52,480 nucleotides of DNA from Spirochaetota bacterium (GTDB taxonomy: Bacteria; Spirochaetota; Brachyspiria; Brachyspirales; JACRPF01): NCBI GenBank assembly GCA_038043445.1, contig JBBTBY010000118.1, positions 1-52,480 of the forward strand. Reading direction: 5' to 3'. The translations under genes and the position numbers were made by a program. This document shows, piece after piece, positions 44,156 through 52,180 of the stretch. Each line of letters starts with the position of its first letter. Positions within the stretch are counted from its first letter, which is position 1. The notes below the pieces were generated by a model. The model was not told where the DNA came from. It ran no database searches and saw nothing but the letters and a program-made list of their open reading frames with translations.

Positions 44156-44305
44156 AGAGGATCCAATGTAGCAGAGTATTATGCCACGTAAACGAAAGAT
44201 TTGCTTCCAGCGCGCCAGCGCAAATGCGATCCTTATCTGATTCAGACGCGAGATTACATACGGATGTCTGAATGGCTGTTAATAATATACTGGTTATCTG
44301 CCGGT

Positions 44306-44334
44306 TTGAGTATATTTTTTTCACATGATATAAT
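44306..44334 (+). promoter_or_regulatory. promoter of the AraC gene at 44342
   Basis: TTGAGT (44306-44311) and TATAAT (44329-44334) are 17 bp apart. The ATG follows the -10 box by 7 bp, so transcription would start at or next to the start codon. A minus-strand TATACT (44309-44314) overlaps the -35 box and may serve the divergent URO-D operon. Confidence 0.6.
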
Positions 44335-44341
44335 TTCAAAC

Positions 44342-45175
44342 ATGCAGCGTATAACCTCGTGCACTTTTCAGGGACTTGGACTGCAGAAACTATTGCGAGT
44401 GCACCGGTTTGTTTCCGCAGCAGCGTACTCGCCGTTTAATGATAAAATCTATCGCAACTTTATTAACATTACCGCGGTTGTTCGCGGCACAAAACACTAT
44501 ATGGTTGCAGATCGGGCGATAAATCTTCGGGGCGGCGAGGCAACGGTAATACCCCCTGGAAAGCAGCTTTCCACAGGCGGACAGATAGACGGTAAAGGGA
44601 TTCATATCATGATGGGCATCTATCCCCCCGGCGTACACAGAATGTGTGCTGATGCCGCCGTGTTGCTGAAAGGGCTTGACTATGATTCTCTCTCGCATAT
44701 ATCCGATGGTCGTGTGATTGTCGGGATTATTGAGCGGGTATTTGCTATCCATTCCAGTAAATCACCCGTCGTGATAAAAAAAGTCCTTGTCGTCAATGCG
44801 GTGCGCGAAATGCTTGCGCATCTGGCGGAGCTTTCGACATGCGCCCCGATCATGAATAGTTCAAATGAACTCGGTTCTGCTCTCGACTACATTCAGGCAA
44901 ATATAGGCAAGAAGACTACCGCGAGGGAACTTGCTGACGAGCTCAATGTATCCCCTCAAACATTGCATCGAAAATTCATGCATGCCTTTGGCATGCCGCC
45001 AAACGAGTATATCCTCCGCATAAAGATCGAGAAGGCGAAGAAAATGCTTGCCCAAAGAAGTGTTTCGATTTTGTCATGCGCCTATCGGCTTGGCTTTTCC
45101 TCGGCACAATATTTCGCAACGGTTTTCAAGAGATACACCATGCAAAGCCCGAAAGCGTACCGGCGGAATGGATGA
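44342..45175 (+). CDS. AraC-family regulator, probably from a leaderless mRNA
   Basis: A 277-residue regulator with a cupin-like sensor (~25-110: NITAVVRGTKHYMVADRAIN, ATVIPPGKQ) and a C-terminal AraC double helix-turn-helix (~180-275: LADELNVSPQTLHRKFMHAF, SILSCAYRLGFSSAQYFATV). ATG 44342 is chosen because conserved sequence begins there and a good promoter ends 7 bp before it; the frame stays open further upstream, but that part crosses the promoter and has no ribosome site. It is divergent from the URO-D/GH71 operon and likely controls it. It is somewhat more AT-rich than the glycosidase genes. Confidence 0.88.
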   Translation: MQRITSCTFQGLGLQKLLRVHRFVSAAAYSPFNDKIYRNFINITAVVRGTKHYMVADRAINLRGGEATVIPPGKQLSTGGQIDGKGIHIMMGIYPPGVHRMCADAAVLLKGLDYDSLSHISDGRVIVGIIERVFAIHSSKSPVVIKKVLVVNAVREMLAHLAELSTCAPIMNSSNELGSALDYIQANIGKKTTARELADELNVSPQTLHRKFMHAFGMPPNEYILRIKIEKAKKMLAQRSVSILSCAYRLGFSSAQYFATVFKRYTMQSPKAYRRNG

Positions 45176-45184
45176 AAGTAGTTT

Positions 45185-45535
45185 TCATCTATGCGCACGC
45201 CGATATTCCATGGGGGACAGGCGATAGCGCTTTCTGAAGAATTTCAGGAAGTTCTGATACGATCCGTACCCGGTCTCGATGAGTATGCGGGTGATCGGTC
45301 TGCCGGTGACTTCGAGCAGATGCGCGGCACGCTCAAGACGATGCGACGAAACGAGATCGGTGAACGTTGCGCTGAATTCGCGCTTGAACTGCTGCAGGAA
45401 CGATCGATAGGTCATATCGAAATCCTCAGCGGTGCTCTTCAGCCGTGACGAATCGTTAAGTGATTCTTGACGAATACCCGTACTCGTGCCTAAGTAAGGA
45501 TAGAATATCAGTGAGCGTTCACGCGAACCGTGCAT
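45185..45535 (-). pseudogene. AraC-family regulator remnant (DNA-binding part only)
   Basis: A 116-codon frame whose last ~85 residues are an AraC DNA-binding domain (DMTYRSFLQQFKREF, ITRILIETGYGSYQNFLKFF, LSPMEYRRAHR). The sensor domain is missing, and the first ~30 residues resemble nothing. The frame overlaps the 3' end of queE by 17 bp and has no ribosome site. It looks like the tail of a regulator gene cut off by a rearrangement next to queE. It is convergent with the intact AraC gene, but the two domains are not close copies. A stand-alone short DNA-binding protein is less likely but possible. Confidence 0.6.
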
Positions 45536-46133
45536 ACTTATGCGTCTGTAGGCTCAATCGAAGCTCCGGATGCTCCTTCACGAGCGCGACGCAGAAATCG
45601 ACAGCGCGTTTATCGATGACGTTCTTCCTCGCTTTCGGCTGCACATAGACGGGAAGCTTCTTTGCATACGGGAGTATCCCGCGGACGTCGGTCCTTTCAT
45701 CAACGATGAATTTCATCTCCCGCACAAGCGGTGAACGCTTTACCTTCCCTTTCGGCGAATAAACGATGTGGTCGGCATTGGCAATGTTCTGAAAGCGGTA
45801 GCCGTTCGTCTCCACCGCGACGAACATACCGCTTCGTTTCAGCCGCGCTATGAGCGGGATAAGTTTCTGCATGGAGGGTTCGCCGCCGGTAAGGTACACC
45901 GCATGTGCCGGGTATTCCTTCACGATGGAAACGATCTCGTCGATGCTCATGCGCTTTCGTATGCGCCGATGCTTCGGCTCATCGCAGAAGGCGCAGGTGA
46001 GGTCGCAGCCGGAGAAACGTACGAACACCATCGGCCGTCCCGTGAGCGAGCCCTCGCCCTGCACGGAATAGAAAATATCGCTTACGAACAATGTGCCGGC
46101 ATGCGTCGATGTACGTGCAGTACGGCGCTTCAT
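45519..46133 (-). CDS. queE: 7-carboxy-7-deazaguanine synthase QueE
   Basis: A 204-residue radical-SAM enzyme that converts 6-carboxy-tetrahydropterin to 7-carboxy-7-deazaguanine in queuosine/7-deazaguanine synthesis. IFYSVQGEGSLTGRPMVFVR is the family opening, the cluster-binding cysteines are C43, C47 and C50 (CDLTCAFC), YLTGGEPSMQ is the SAM-binding GGE motif, and LSLQTHKY closes the protein as in most QueE. Its start lies 1 bp after the stop of the alpha/beta hydrolase gene and has no ribosome site of its own, so it depends on coupling. queC, queD and queF are not in the window. Confidence 0.93.
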   Translation of the reverse strand: MKRRTARTSTHAGTLFVSDIFYSVQGEGSLTGRPMVFVRFSGCDLTCAFCDEPKHRRIRKRMSIDEIVSIVKEYPAHAVYLTGGEPSMQKLIPLIARLKRSGMFVAVETNGYRFQNIANADHIVYSPKGKVKRSPLVREMKFIVDERTDVRGILPYAKKLPVYVQPKARKNVIDKRAVDFCVALVKEHPELRLSLQTHKYARFA

Positions 46134-46134
46134 A

Positions 46135-47355
46135 TCATTTCACCCCGTACGATATTTTTCCGGTGCCTTTCTTAATGGAAACTTTCGACAGCGGTTGTGT
46201 CTTGAAAACGAATTCCACGGCAATCTCCCTGTCGGCGGCGACCGAGTACGAACTCAATACCTTCGCCGCATCGGCGGTCGTTTTGGGATTGCCCGCGGCG
46301 TAATAGAGATCGATGACTATTCCCTTAAGCCCCTTCGCGGTTATCGCCAGTGACGCGTCTGATATCGCCGTGGTGAATTCCCCGAGCGTGTTCTCCTTGG
46401 CAAGCCGCATGTACACATAATAGAACCATTTCGATTCATCGCAGACGATGGAAAGGTCCTTGAAATATCTCCAGGGCATGTCGCGATAGAGACATGTCTC
46501 GGCGCTGTTCTCGACGTATCGGAGCTTCTCGCATTCCCATTCGCTCGAGAAATTCGCCGGGCAATGCGATGCATTGACGAGCCAATTCACCGGCGCCTGA
46601 AAGCGATTGTATTTCTGCACCTCCGCCTGCATGCGCTCCGCGTTGGAGAACGGCACCACCGTATCTTCCGAACACGCCCACATGACGACGGGTATGGTCC
46701 GTGTGTTTCGCGCGAAGGTGAGCGATGATCGCCGCGCATAGTCGAACGGCACCGCTTCCGGCGTGCCGCCCATTTCCTTGACGAGGGCGGCTTTTGTCTT
46801 TTCATTGAGCATGAGCGATGAATTGCGGTAGAAATCCGCGAGGTCATAGATGCCCTGTCCGGAGCAGACTCCGGCGAAAATGTCGGGATATTTCGCGGCG
46901 AGAAGCATCGAGAGCATGCCGCCCATGGAGCGCCCGGCGAGATAGAGCCGTCGCCGGTCTATGTTCGTGTATTTCCCGAGCACTGTGTTAAGCGCGTCGA
47001 TCGCATCATGCTGCGCCTCAAGCGATGAATACGATGTCTGCCCGCCCGTCGTGTTCTTCCCGTGAAGTTCCGGCGAGAGTATCATCCATTTGAGCTTGTC
47101 CGCCGCCTGATAGAACATGAGCCGCTTCGCTGTAAAGCGGTCGCCGCCGAGATAGTGCAGATGCATGAGGAGCGGCGGTTTTTCGGATTCGATGCCGCGC
47201 GGGAGATACACCGCTGCTTTCTGTTCGGTATTATCGATGGTATTCGTGAACGTGAACTCTATCTCCGTGCCGTCGAATATCTCGTAAGGCTTTTTCTGCG
47301 GGAATACAAGCGCCGCTGTGATGAGCATGAGAACGATGATGCGTTCGCGTTTCAT
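46135..47355 (-). CDS. secreted alpha/beta hydrolase (esterase/peptidase-S9-like)
   Basis: A 406-residue exported enzyme. ATG 47355 has AAGGAG five bases upstream and opens a signal peptide (MKRERIIVLMLITAALVFPQ). The alpha/beta-hydrolase core shows LLMHLHYLGGD (oxyanion strand), GRSMGG with nucleophile S143, a CSEDTVVPF block with the acid, and NASHCP with the histidine. It resembles polyhydroxybutyrate-depolymerase or feruloyl-esterase relatives; residues ~290-406 form an extra beta-domain. It has a clear promoter and co-transcribes queE, an odd pairing of a secreted esterase with a tRNA-modification enzyme. Substrate unknown. Confidence 0.85.
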   Translation of the reverse strand: MKRERIIVLMLITAALVFPQKKPYEIFDGTEIEFTFTNTIDNTEQKAAVYLPRGIESEKPPLLMHLHYLGGDRFTAKRLMFYQAADKLKWMILSPELHGKNTTGGQTSYSSLEAQHDAIDALNTVLGKYTNIDRRRLYLAGRSMGGMLSMLLAAKYPDIFAGVCSGQGIYDLADFYRNSSLMLNEKTKAALVKEMGGTPEAVPFDYARRSSLTFARNTRTIPVVMWACSEDTVVPFSNAERMQAEVQKYNRFQAPVNWLVNASHCPANFSSEWECEKLRYVENSAETCLYRDMPWRYFKDLSIVCDESKWFYYVYMRLAKENTLGEFTTAISDASLAITAKGLKGIVIDLYYAAGNPKTTADAAKVLSSYSVAADREIAVEFVFKTQPLSKVSIKKGTGKISYGVK

Positions 47356-47400
47356 GGGAACTCCTTGCGGTCGTGTCGGCACACGATGTGCGTCGTGTAC

Positions 47401-47428
47401 AGTATAGTATGTCGATGTTCTACGTCAA
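47401..47428 (-). promoter_or_regulatory. promoter of the alpha/beta hydrolase-queE unit
   Basis: On the minus strand TTGACG (47423-47428) and TATACT (47401-47406) are 16 bp apart, about 45 bp before ATG 47355. Confidence 0.75.
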
Positions 47429-47517
47429 GAAGAGGCGGGGTTGTCCGCGTAATCCGCGTCCATGTCCTTTACTTCTGTCTCTTTCCTTGATCTTCCCGCG
47501 GCACCTCCTGCCCGTGA

Positions 47518-47545
47518 TTGCGAATCCCCCTGCCTGTGATACAAT
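47518..47545 (+). promoter_or_regulatory. promoter of pyrH
   Basis: TTGCGA (47518-47523) and TACAAT (47540-47545) are 16 bp apart, 29 bp before the pyrH start codon. Confidence 0.55.
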
Positions 47546-47574
47546 CACGCAAGTATCCGTATGCGGGGCATAGC

Positions 47575-48279
47575 ATGTATAAACGCGTTCTTCTGAAACT
47601 CTCCGGCGAAGTACTCCTCGGCAGAAGCGATTACGGCATCGATGCCGCTGTCGTTAAGCGCATCGGCACCGAGATACGCGACGCTGTGTCAAAAGGCGTT
47701 GAGATAGCGCTTATTGTCGGAGGGGGGAATATCTTCCGCGGCGCCGAGGGCGTGAGCGAAACGGGCATGACGCGCGCTGTCGCCGACGGCATGGGCATGC
47801 TTGCCACCATGATGAACGCGCTTGCGCTCAAGGACGGCTTTCATCACCTCGACCTTCCCGCGGTCGTGCTTTCCGCGGTACCGATGGGAACGCTCGTCGA
47901 TACGTTCCAGCGCGACCGGGCTATCGAGCATATGATGCAAAAGCGCGTCATCATCATACCCGGCGGCACATCGAACCCGTTCTTCACGACGGATACCGCG
48001 GCGGTGCTCCGCGCGCTTGAAACGGACTGCGAGATAATACTCAAGGGAACGAAGGTCGACGGCGTGTACAGCGCCGATCCGAAAAAAGACCCCTCCGCAA
48101 CGCGATACGAAAAACTCTCGTTCGATGAAGCGATCACGAAGAACCTGCGCGTCATGGACCTTTCCGCGTTCGCCATGGCAAAGGATCATCGCATACCGAT
48201 ACGGGTTTTCAATATGCTGACGGCAGGCGCAATAACGAAAGCGCTTATCGGCGAGAACATCGGCACGCTCGTGTCATGA
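47575..48279 (+). CDS. pyrH: UMP kinase PyrH
   Basis: A 234-residue bacterial UMP kinase of the amino-acid-kinase fold, forming UDP from UMP and ATP in the cytoplasm. Motifs: RVLLKLSGEVLLG (phosphate loop), IVGGGNIFRG, VPMGTLVDTFQRDRAIEHM, GGTSNPFFTTDTAAVLRA, LKGTKVDGVYSADP and RVMDLSAFAMAKDH. ATG 47575 begins the conserved sequence; the in-frame upstream ATG at 47518 overlaps the promoter. The ribosome site is weak (GCGGGG). In many bacteria pyrH sits between tsf and frr, but neither is here. Confidence 0.97.
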   Translation: MYKRVLLKLSGEVLLGRSDYGIDAAVVKRIGTEIRDAVSKGVEIALIVGGGNIFRGAEGVSETGMTRAVADGMGMLATMMNALALKDGFHHLDLPAVVLSAVPMGTLVDTFQRDRAIEHMMQKRVIIIPGGTSNPFFTTDTAAVLRALETDCEIILKGTKVDGVYSADPKKDPSATRYEKLSFDEAITKNLRVMDLSAFAMAKDHRIPIRVFNMLTAGAITKALIGENIGTLVS

Positions 48280-48289
48280 CAGCGATCAA

Positions 48290-48685
48290 GTGAATATAAC
48301 GGCCAAAATACTTACGATATCCGGCGGTGTGATCACACTGGGGTTCGGCGTATGGCATTATGCCGTTCCCGCGATGTATAAATGGTTCTCGTACATGCCG
48401 TCAATACCGGACGAGCTCAGGAACGGTATCACCGCAGCGAATTTCTTTTTATCGACAACGCTGACATTGCTCGGCGCCTATACGCTCGTGGTCGTCTTTA
48501 CGCGATCTGAGAACATCAAGGTCCATCTGATAGTGATGAGCATCCTATGGCTTTCGCGTGTTGTGTATCAAATAGTGAAACCGCAAGGCACAATGATCCC
48601 CGGGCTGCCGATGATCCTTATCTGTGTGTTCAGCCTGACCGCGCTTTGTTTTATCATCCCATTGATAATGGTATGGGAAAAATAA
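48290..48685 (+). CDS. small four-helix membrane protein
   Basis: A 131-residue protein with about four membrane helices (~5-25, 50-72, 80-97, 105-127) and no charged catalytic motif. It starts with GTG 48290, 10 bp after pyrH, and has no strong ribosome site, so it probably depends on pyrH transcription. I do not recognise the family; the size and helix pattern resemble small uncharacterised inner-membrane proteins. Confidence 0.7.
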   Translation: MNITAKILTISGGVITLGFGVWHYAVPAMYKWFSYMPSIPDELRNGITAANFFLSTTLTLLGAYTLVVVFTRSENIKVHLIVMSILWLSRVVYQIVKPQGTMIPGLPMILICVFSLTALCFIIPLIMVWEK

Positions 48686-48700
48686 GGACTCACGCTCCGG

Positions 48701-50956
48701 CTACTGTATCCGCGCGCGTATTGAAAGGTAACGGTTTATCTCGAGCAGGAGCAGAGCCGTTTCCGTATTGTTTATCTTCTGCCGCGATAAAAAGTAATCC
48801 ACGAATTCACCTATCACCCTGTTGGGGCTGTGCACCGCACGCGCGATGATGGCATTGAGCTTTAGGCGGAACGGACGGAGCGTGTTCGCGGCACTGTCGC
48901 GCACGAACGCGGAAAGCTCACGCTCGAGCACGTTCACATCCGCCTTGAGCGCCGCATCACTTGATACCGTGTCCTGACGTCTGAGCAGTTGAAAAAGCCT
49001 GTGGACGTAGGTGATGAGCTTGTTGAGCCGCTCCTCTTCCGTGCCAAGCCCGGCGAAGGCGTAGAAATCATCGCGTATGCCCAGAAGCCGTGCTATCTGA
49101 TAGAGCATATCGTTCCTCGCCACGGCCGATGTCATGGACGCGTATCGCTTAAGCGCTATCGGCAGCGCGTCGAGCATGCCGTATCGGGCGAGTATCTCAA
49201 GGTAGAGGATGATAAGTTCAGGCGTTCGTTCCTTCTGTAAACGCGAAAATGCCGTATCCCGCGACATGCTCCCGCCTGTAGCAGCGAGCGCATGCGCGGC
49301 CTCGGCGCGTACGACGGCATCATCGCTTTCGAGATTGTCCATGAGGAAGCGCTCGGTGTCGATGCCGGGGAAATACCGCATACCGCGGACGATATCGCAT
49401 CGCTCGATGATGCATGCATCCTTGTAATGAGCGAAGAGCATGGTGCGTGCATCTGTGCTTTTCGTCCTCGCAAGGCCTTCAATGGCGGCGCGGCGCACTT
49501 CCAGGTCCATATCGCAGAGGAGCCTCGCGAGCGTGCTCACCGCCATGGGACTTTCCGCTCCGCCGATATCGTCGGCGAGCTTTTTCCGCGACGGGAAGTA
49601 CGGCAGGAACGATGCAAGGAAAAGGCGATAGAGCGATCCGGCGAATTCCGGCCTGAACATCTCGGCGACCGGAACATCGGCCGTGTGCTCGCCTTCCCGA
49701 TAATAGGGGAATACGATGAGCGCAATGACGATGCATACCGCGCTTATGCCGAATATCAGCGCGGTCGGCGGGAGAAAACCAAGCATCGGCATAGGATGCG
49801 CCTTGAAGATATCGATGAGAAGCCCGCCGATGACGGGTGCGCCGATGGCGGCAAGCGATGTTATCGCGGTGTATACGCCGAGATAGAGGGTGCGCTTTTC
49901 CGAGGGGGAAACGATGAGCGATGCGTTGAAGGCGGCGAGCGAAAGGCCGGTGTTGAAGAACGCGCTTACGAGGAGTGCCGCAAGCACGAACGGGAAATAG
50001 TTCGCGCGCGGGGCGATGATGCAGAGTACGGCGGGTATGACGAGCATAGCGAGCGTTATCTTCATCACCATGCGGTTGCCGATGATGTCGGAAAGTTTGC
50101 CGAAAAAGAGATATCCGAGTATGCCGCAGGCGGCAGCGGCGGCGGAGAGCACGCCGAAGGTATGATACGGTATCCGCAGATGCTCGAGGAAGTGAACGGC
50201 GTAGAAGGGGCCGGCGATGAGCAGTGAGAAATTCACGAACACGACAATGCCGGTAAAGGCGATGAAGTTCTTATCGCCGAACAATGTGCGGTACGCGGCA
50301 AGCGGCACATACGCACCGCCGTCCTTCGGCTTCGGTTCATACTGCACCAGTATCAGAATGAAACCGACGGCTGCTGTAACGATGCAGAGCGCGTAGATGA
50401 GCGTAAAACCTGCATTTCCCTTGAGATGTGTGAGAATGTATCCTGCCGCAAGCGAGCCGCCTATCGCCGCGGCGCTCGTAAGCGCATTGCGTACGGCAAA
50501 ATAGCTTCCGCGGGTGCGCTCCGGTACGATATCGGCCATCCATGCGCCCCAGGGCGTTACCGAGAATGACATGACGACGGCGGAGATGGACATGAGAACG
50601 ATGAAGAGGATGGTCCTCTGCTCCGGCGCAGCGAACACCCCCGCGAATACGGCGCTGATGAAAAGAAGACGACCGCCGAACGCGAACACGCCGACCATGA
50701 AGGTTCGGCTTTTCACGCGATGGGATGCGATATTCGTCAGCGGCTGCAGAAGCCCGACAAGGAAGGGGATGGCGGTGACAAAGCCGATGAGAAGATTGTT
50801 CGCATTGAGACCGGTGAGGAGAAGGCCGGTGAGCACGAAATTAGGCGCGAAAATGCCTCCGAGCGATATGCCCGCCGTTTGGATGAAGCCCTCGACAAGG
50901 GATATCCGCCGGCCGGACGCCATGCGGCGGCTTTCGATTATCTCCGCGCGTTTCAT
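48701..50956 (-). CDS. MFS transporter fused to C-terminal HEAT-repeat domain
   Basis: A 751-residue protein. Residues ~15-430 are a 12-helix major-facilitator transporter (GAWMADIVPERTRGSYFAVR is the cytoplasmic loop motif, and LFFGKLSDIIGNRMVMK its second-half counterpart). Residues ~470-600 are helical repeats of HEAT type (DMDLEVRRAAIEGLARTKS, SDDAVVRAEAAHALAATGG), followed by ~150 helical residues. A HEAT domain on an MFS transporter is unusual; it would lie in the cytoplasm and could bind a partner or regulate transport. Its ATG overlaps the stop of the DUF362 gene (ATGA), so both are made together. The transported compound is unknown. Confidence 0.85.
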   Translation of the reverse strand: MKRAEIIESRRMASGRRISLVEGFIQTAGISLGGIFAPNFVLTGLLLTGLNANNLLIGFVTAIPFLVGLLQPLTNIASHRVKSRTFMVGVFAFGGRLLFISAVFAGVFAAPEQRTILFIVLMSISAVVMSFSVTPWGAWMADIVPERTRGSYFAVRNALTSAAAIGGSLAAGYILTHLKGNAGFTLIYALCIVTAAVGFILILVQYEPKPKDGGAYVPLAAYRTLFGDKNFIAFTGIVVFVNFSLLIAGPFYAVHFLEHLRIPYHTFGVLSAAAAACGILGYLFFGKLSDIIGNRMVMKITLAMLVIPAVLCIIAPRANYFPFVLAALLVSAFFNTGLSLAAFNASLIVSPSEKRTLYLGVYTAITSLAAIGAPVIGGLLIDIFKAHPMPMLGFLPPTALIFGISAVCIVIALIVFPYYREGEHTADVPVAEMFRPEFAGSLYRLFLASFLPYFPSRKKLADDIGGAESPMAVSTLARLLCDMDLEVRRAAIEGLARTKSTDARTMLFAHYKDACIIERCDIVRGMRYFPGIDTERFLMDNLESDDAVVRAEAAHALAATGGSMSRDTAFSRLQKERTPELIILYLEILARYGMLDALPIALKRYASMTSAVARNDMLYQIARLLGIRDDFYAFAGLGTEEERLNKLITYVHRLFQLLRRQDTVSSDAALKADVNVLERELSAFVRDSAANTLRPFRLKLNAIIARAVHSPNRVIGEFVDYFLSRQKINNTETALLLLEINRYLSIRARIQ

Positions 50957-52017
50957 ATCGTTCTCAATTCATATCCCCGGTTCCCCAAGCCCATGCGTTC
51001 GGCATGGATCATCTGTACGAGCGGGTCGAGCGCGGGGAACGCGAGTGCGGCAAGCGTTTTTCCCGACGACCGCTTCGTGAGATCAAGCGTCGCCATATCG
51101 ATAGCCACCGGATCGCGCGAGGCGAGTATGCCGATGTCGGGGATGATGGGCTTTTCATCCTCGGATATGCAGTCGCAGTCCTTCGTCATGTTCGTAAGGA
51201 AGTTGCAATAGACGAGCTTTCCTTCCATGCCTTTGATGACGCCCGCGGCATGTTCGGCCATTTTTTTCTGAAGATCGGCGCTCGCACCGTCCCAGCGGAA
51301 GCCCACCGCGGAGAATGCGCATACCGTGATGCATTCTCCGCAGCCGATGCATATCGCTTCATCGATGCGCGCCTTGCCGTCATGAAGCGCGATGGCGTTA
51401 ACCGGGCAATTGCGTATGCATGCCTCGCATGCGGTACACTCCTCGCGGTCGATATGCGGCTTGGACTTGGAATGCTGATTGAGCTTTCCTTTGCGTGACG
51501 AAAGCCCCATGCCGAGGTTCTTGAGCGCAGCGCCCAAGCCCGCGGCGAGATGGCCGGTCGCATGCGAGATAACTATCATCGCGTCGGGTGAAACGGCATC
51601 GGCGGCGATAGGCACTTTCCTGTAGTAGTCCCCGTTCACGTCCACTTCGCGTTCGAGATTACCGCGGAGTCCGTCCGACATGATGATGGGCGCGCCCACC
51701 GCCTCGTACGTGAAGCCGTGACTGTAGGCGAGTATGGTATGCGCGACCGCGTTCATACGCTGCGACTTATAGAGGACGCTCGTCTCGGTGAGATACGGCA
51801 GACCGCCGAGCGACTTGACATGATCGACGAATGCGCGAATATGCCTTGGTGCGACATGCGTCGTATTGCCCTCTTCGCCGAAATGCGTTTTCAGGGCGAT
51901 GAGTGAACCTTTCGTGATAAGCGAACCGAGTTCAACCGCGCTTAAGAGGGCGCTTATTCTCGCCGTAACATCACCCCCGTCATGGGTACATGGTGTGAAG
52001 AATACCGGTGCCGGCAT
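50953..52017 (-). CDS. DUF362 protein with two 4Fe-4S clusters
   Basis: A 354-residue cytoplasmic iron-sulfur protein. Residues ~1-185 and ~260-354 are the split DUF362 domain (LIALKTHFGEEGNTTHVAPR, DPVAIDMATLDL), and between them is a bacterial ferredoxin insert: cysteines 194, 197, 200, 204 and 223, 226, 229, 233 in two CxxCxxCxxxC motifs. DUF362 proteins are thought to be electron carriers or oxidoreductases of unknown substrate. ATG 52017 has GAGGAG six bases upstream and a clear promoter; the longer open frame to 52386 crosses that promoter and runs antisense to der. The following MFS-HEAT gene overlaps its stop. Confidence 0.9.
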   Translation of the reverse strand: MPAPVFFTPCTHDGGDVTARISALLSAVELGSLITKGSLIALKTHFGEEGNTTHVAPRHIRAFVDHVKSLGGLPYLTETSVLYKSQRMNAVAHTILAYSHGFTYEAVGAPIIMSDGLRGNLEREVDVNGDYYRKVPIAADAVSPDAMIVISHATGHLAAGLGAALKNLGMGLSSRKGKLNQHSKSKPHIDREECTACEACIRNCPVNAIALHDGKARIDEAICIGCGECITVCAFSAVGFRWDGASADLQKKMAEHAAGVIKGMEGKLVYCNFLTNMTKDCDCISEDEKPIIPDIGILASRDPVAIDMATLDLTKRSSGKTLAALAFPALDPLVQMIHAERMGLGNRGYELRTI

Positions 52018-52036
52018 AGGGGACTCCTCTGGGTAA

Positions 52037-52064
52037 AGTATACTGCGTTCCCTTGCATCGTCAA
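52037..52064 (-). promoter_or_regulatory. promoter of the DUF362/MFS-HEAT unit
   Basis: On the minus strand TTGACG (52059-52064) and TATACT (52037-52042) are 16 bp apart, about 20 bp before ATG 52017. Confidence 0.75.
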
Positions 52065-52133
52065 GCAGCACGCGTGTTGCACGTGTGCATAGCGCAGCCC
52101 ATACCATGCATTCAATACGGAAAATAATCGAAT

Positions 52134-52161
52134 TTGACACAACTCGGATGCGTGGTATACT
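52134..52161 (+). promoter_or_regulatory. promoter of der
   Basis: TTGACA (52134-52139) and TATACT (52156-52161) are 16 bp apart, 19 bp before the der start codon. Confidence 0.8.
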
Positions 52162-52180
52162 CTTTACCACGGAATAACAC

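Noticed and set aside
44201-44341. N-terminal extension of the AraC protein from TTG 44201
   Set aside because: The extension crosses a good promoter, has no ribosome site and resembles no AraC sensor; conserved sequence starts at ATG 44342.
49292-50227. 311-codon open frame on the plus strand
   Set aside because: It is antisense to the membrane-helix region of the MFS gene and extremely rich in charged residues, as expected for the mirror of hydrophobic codons.
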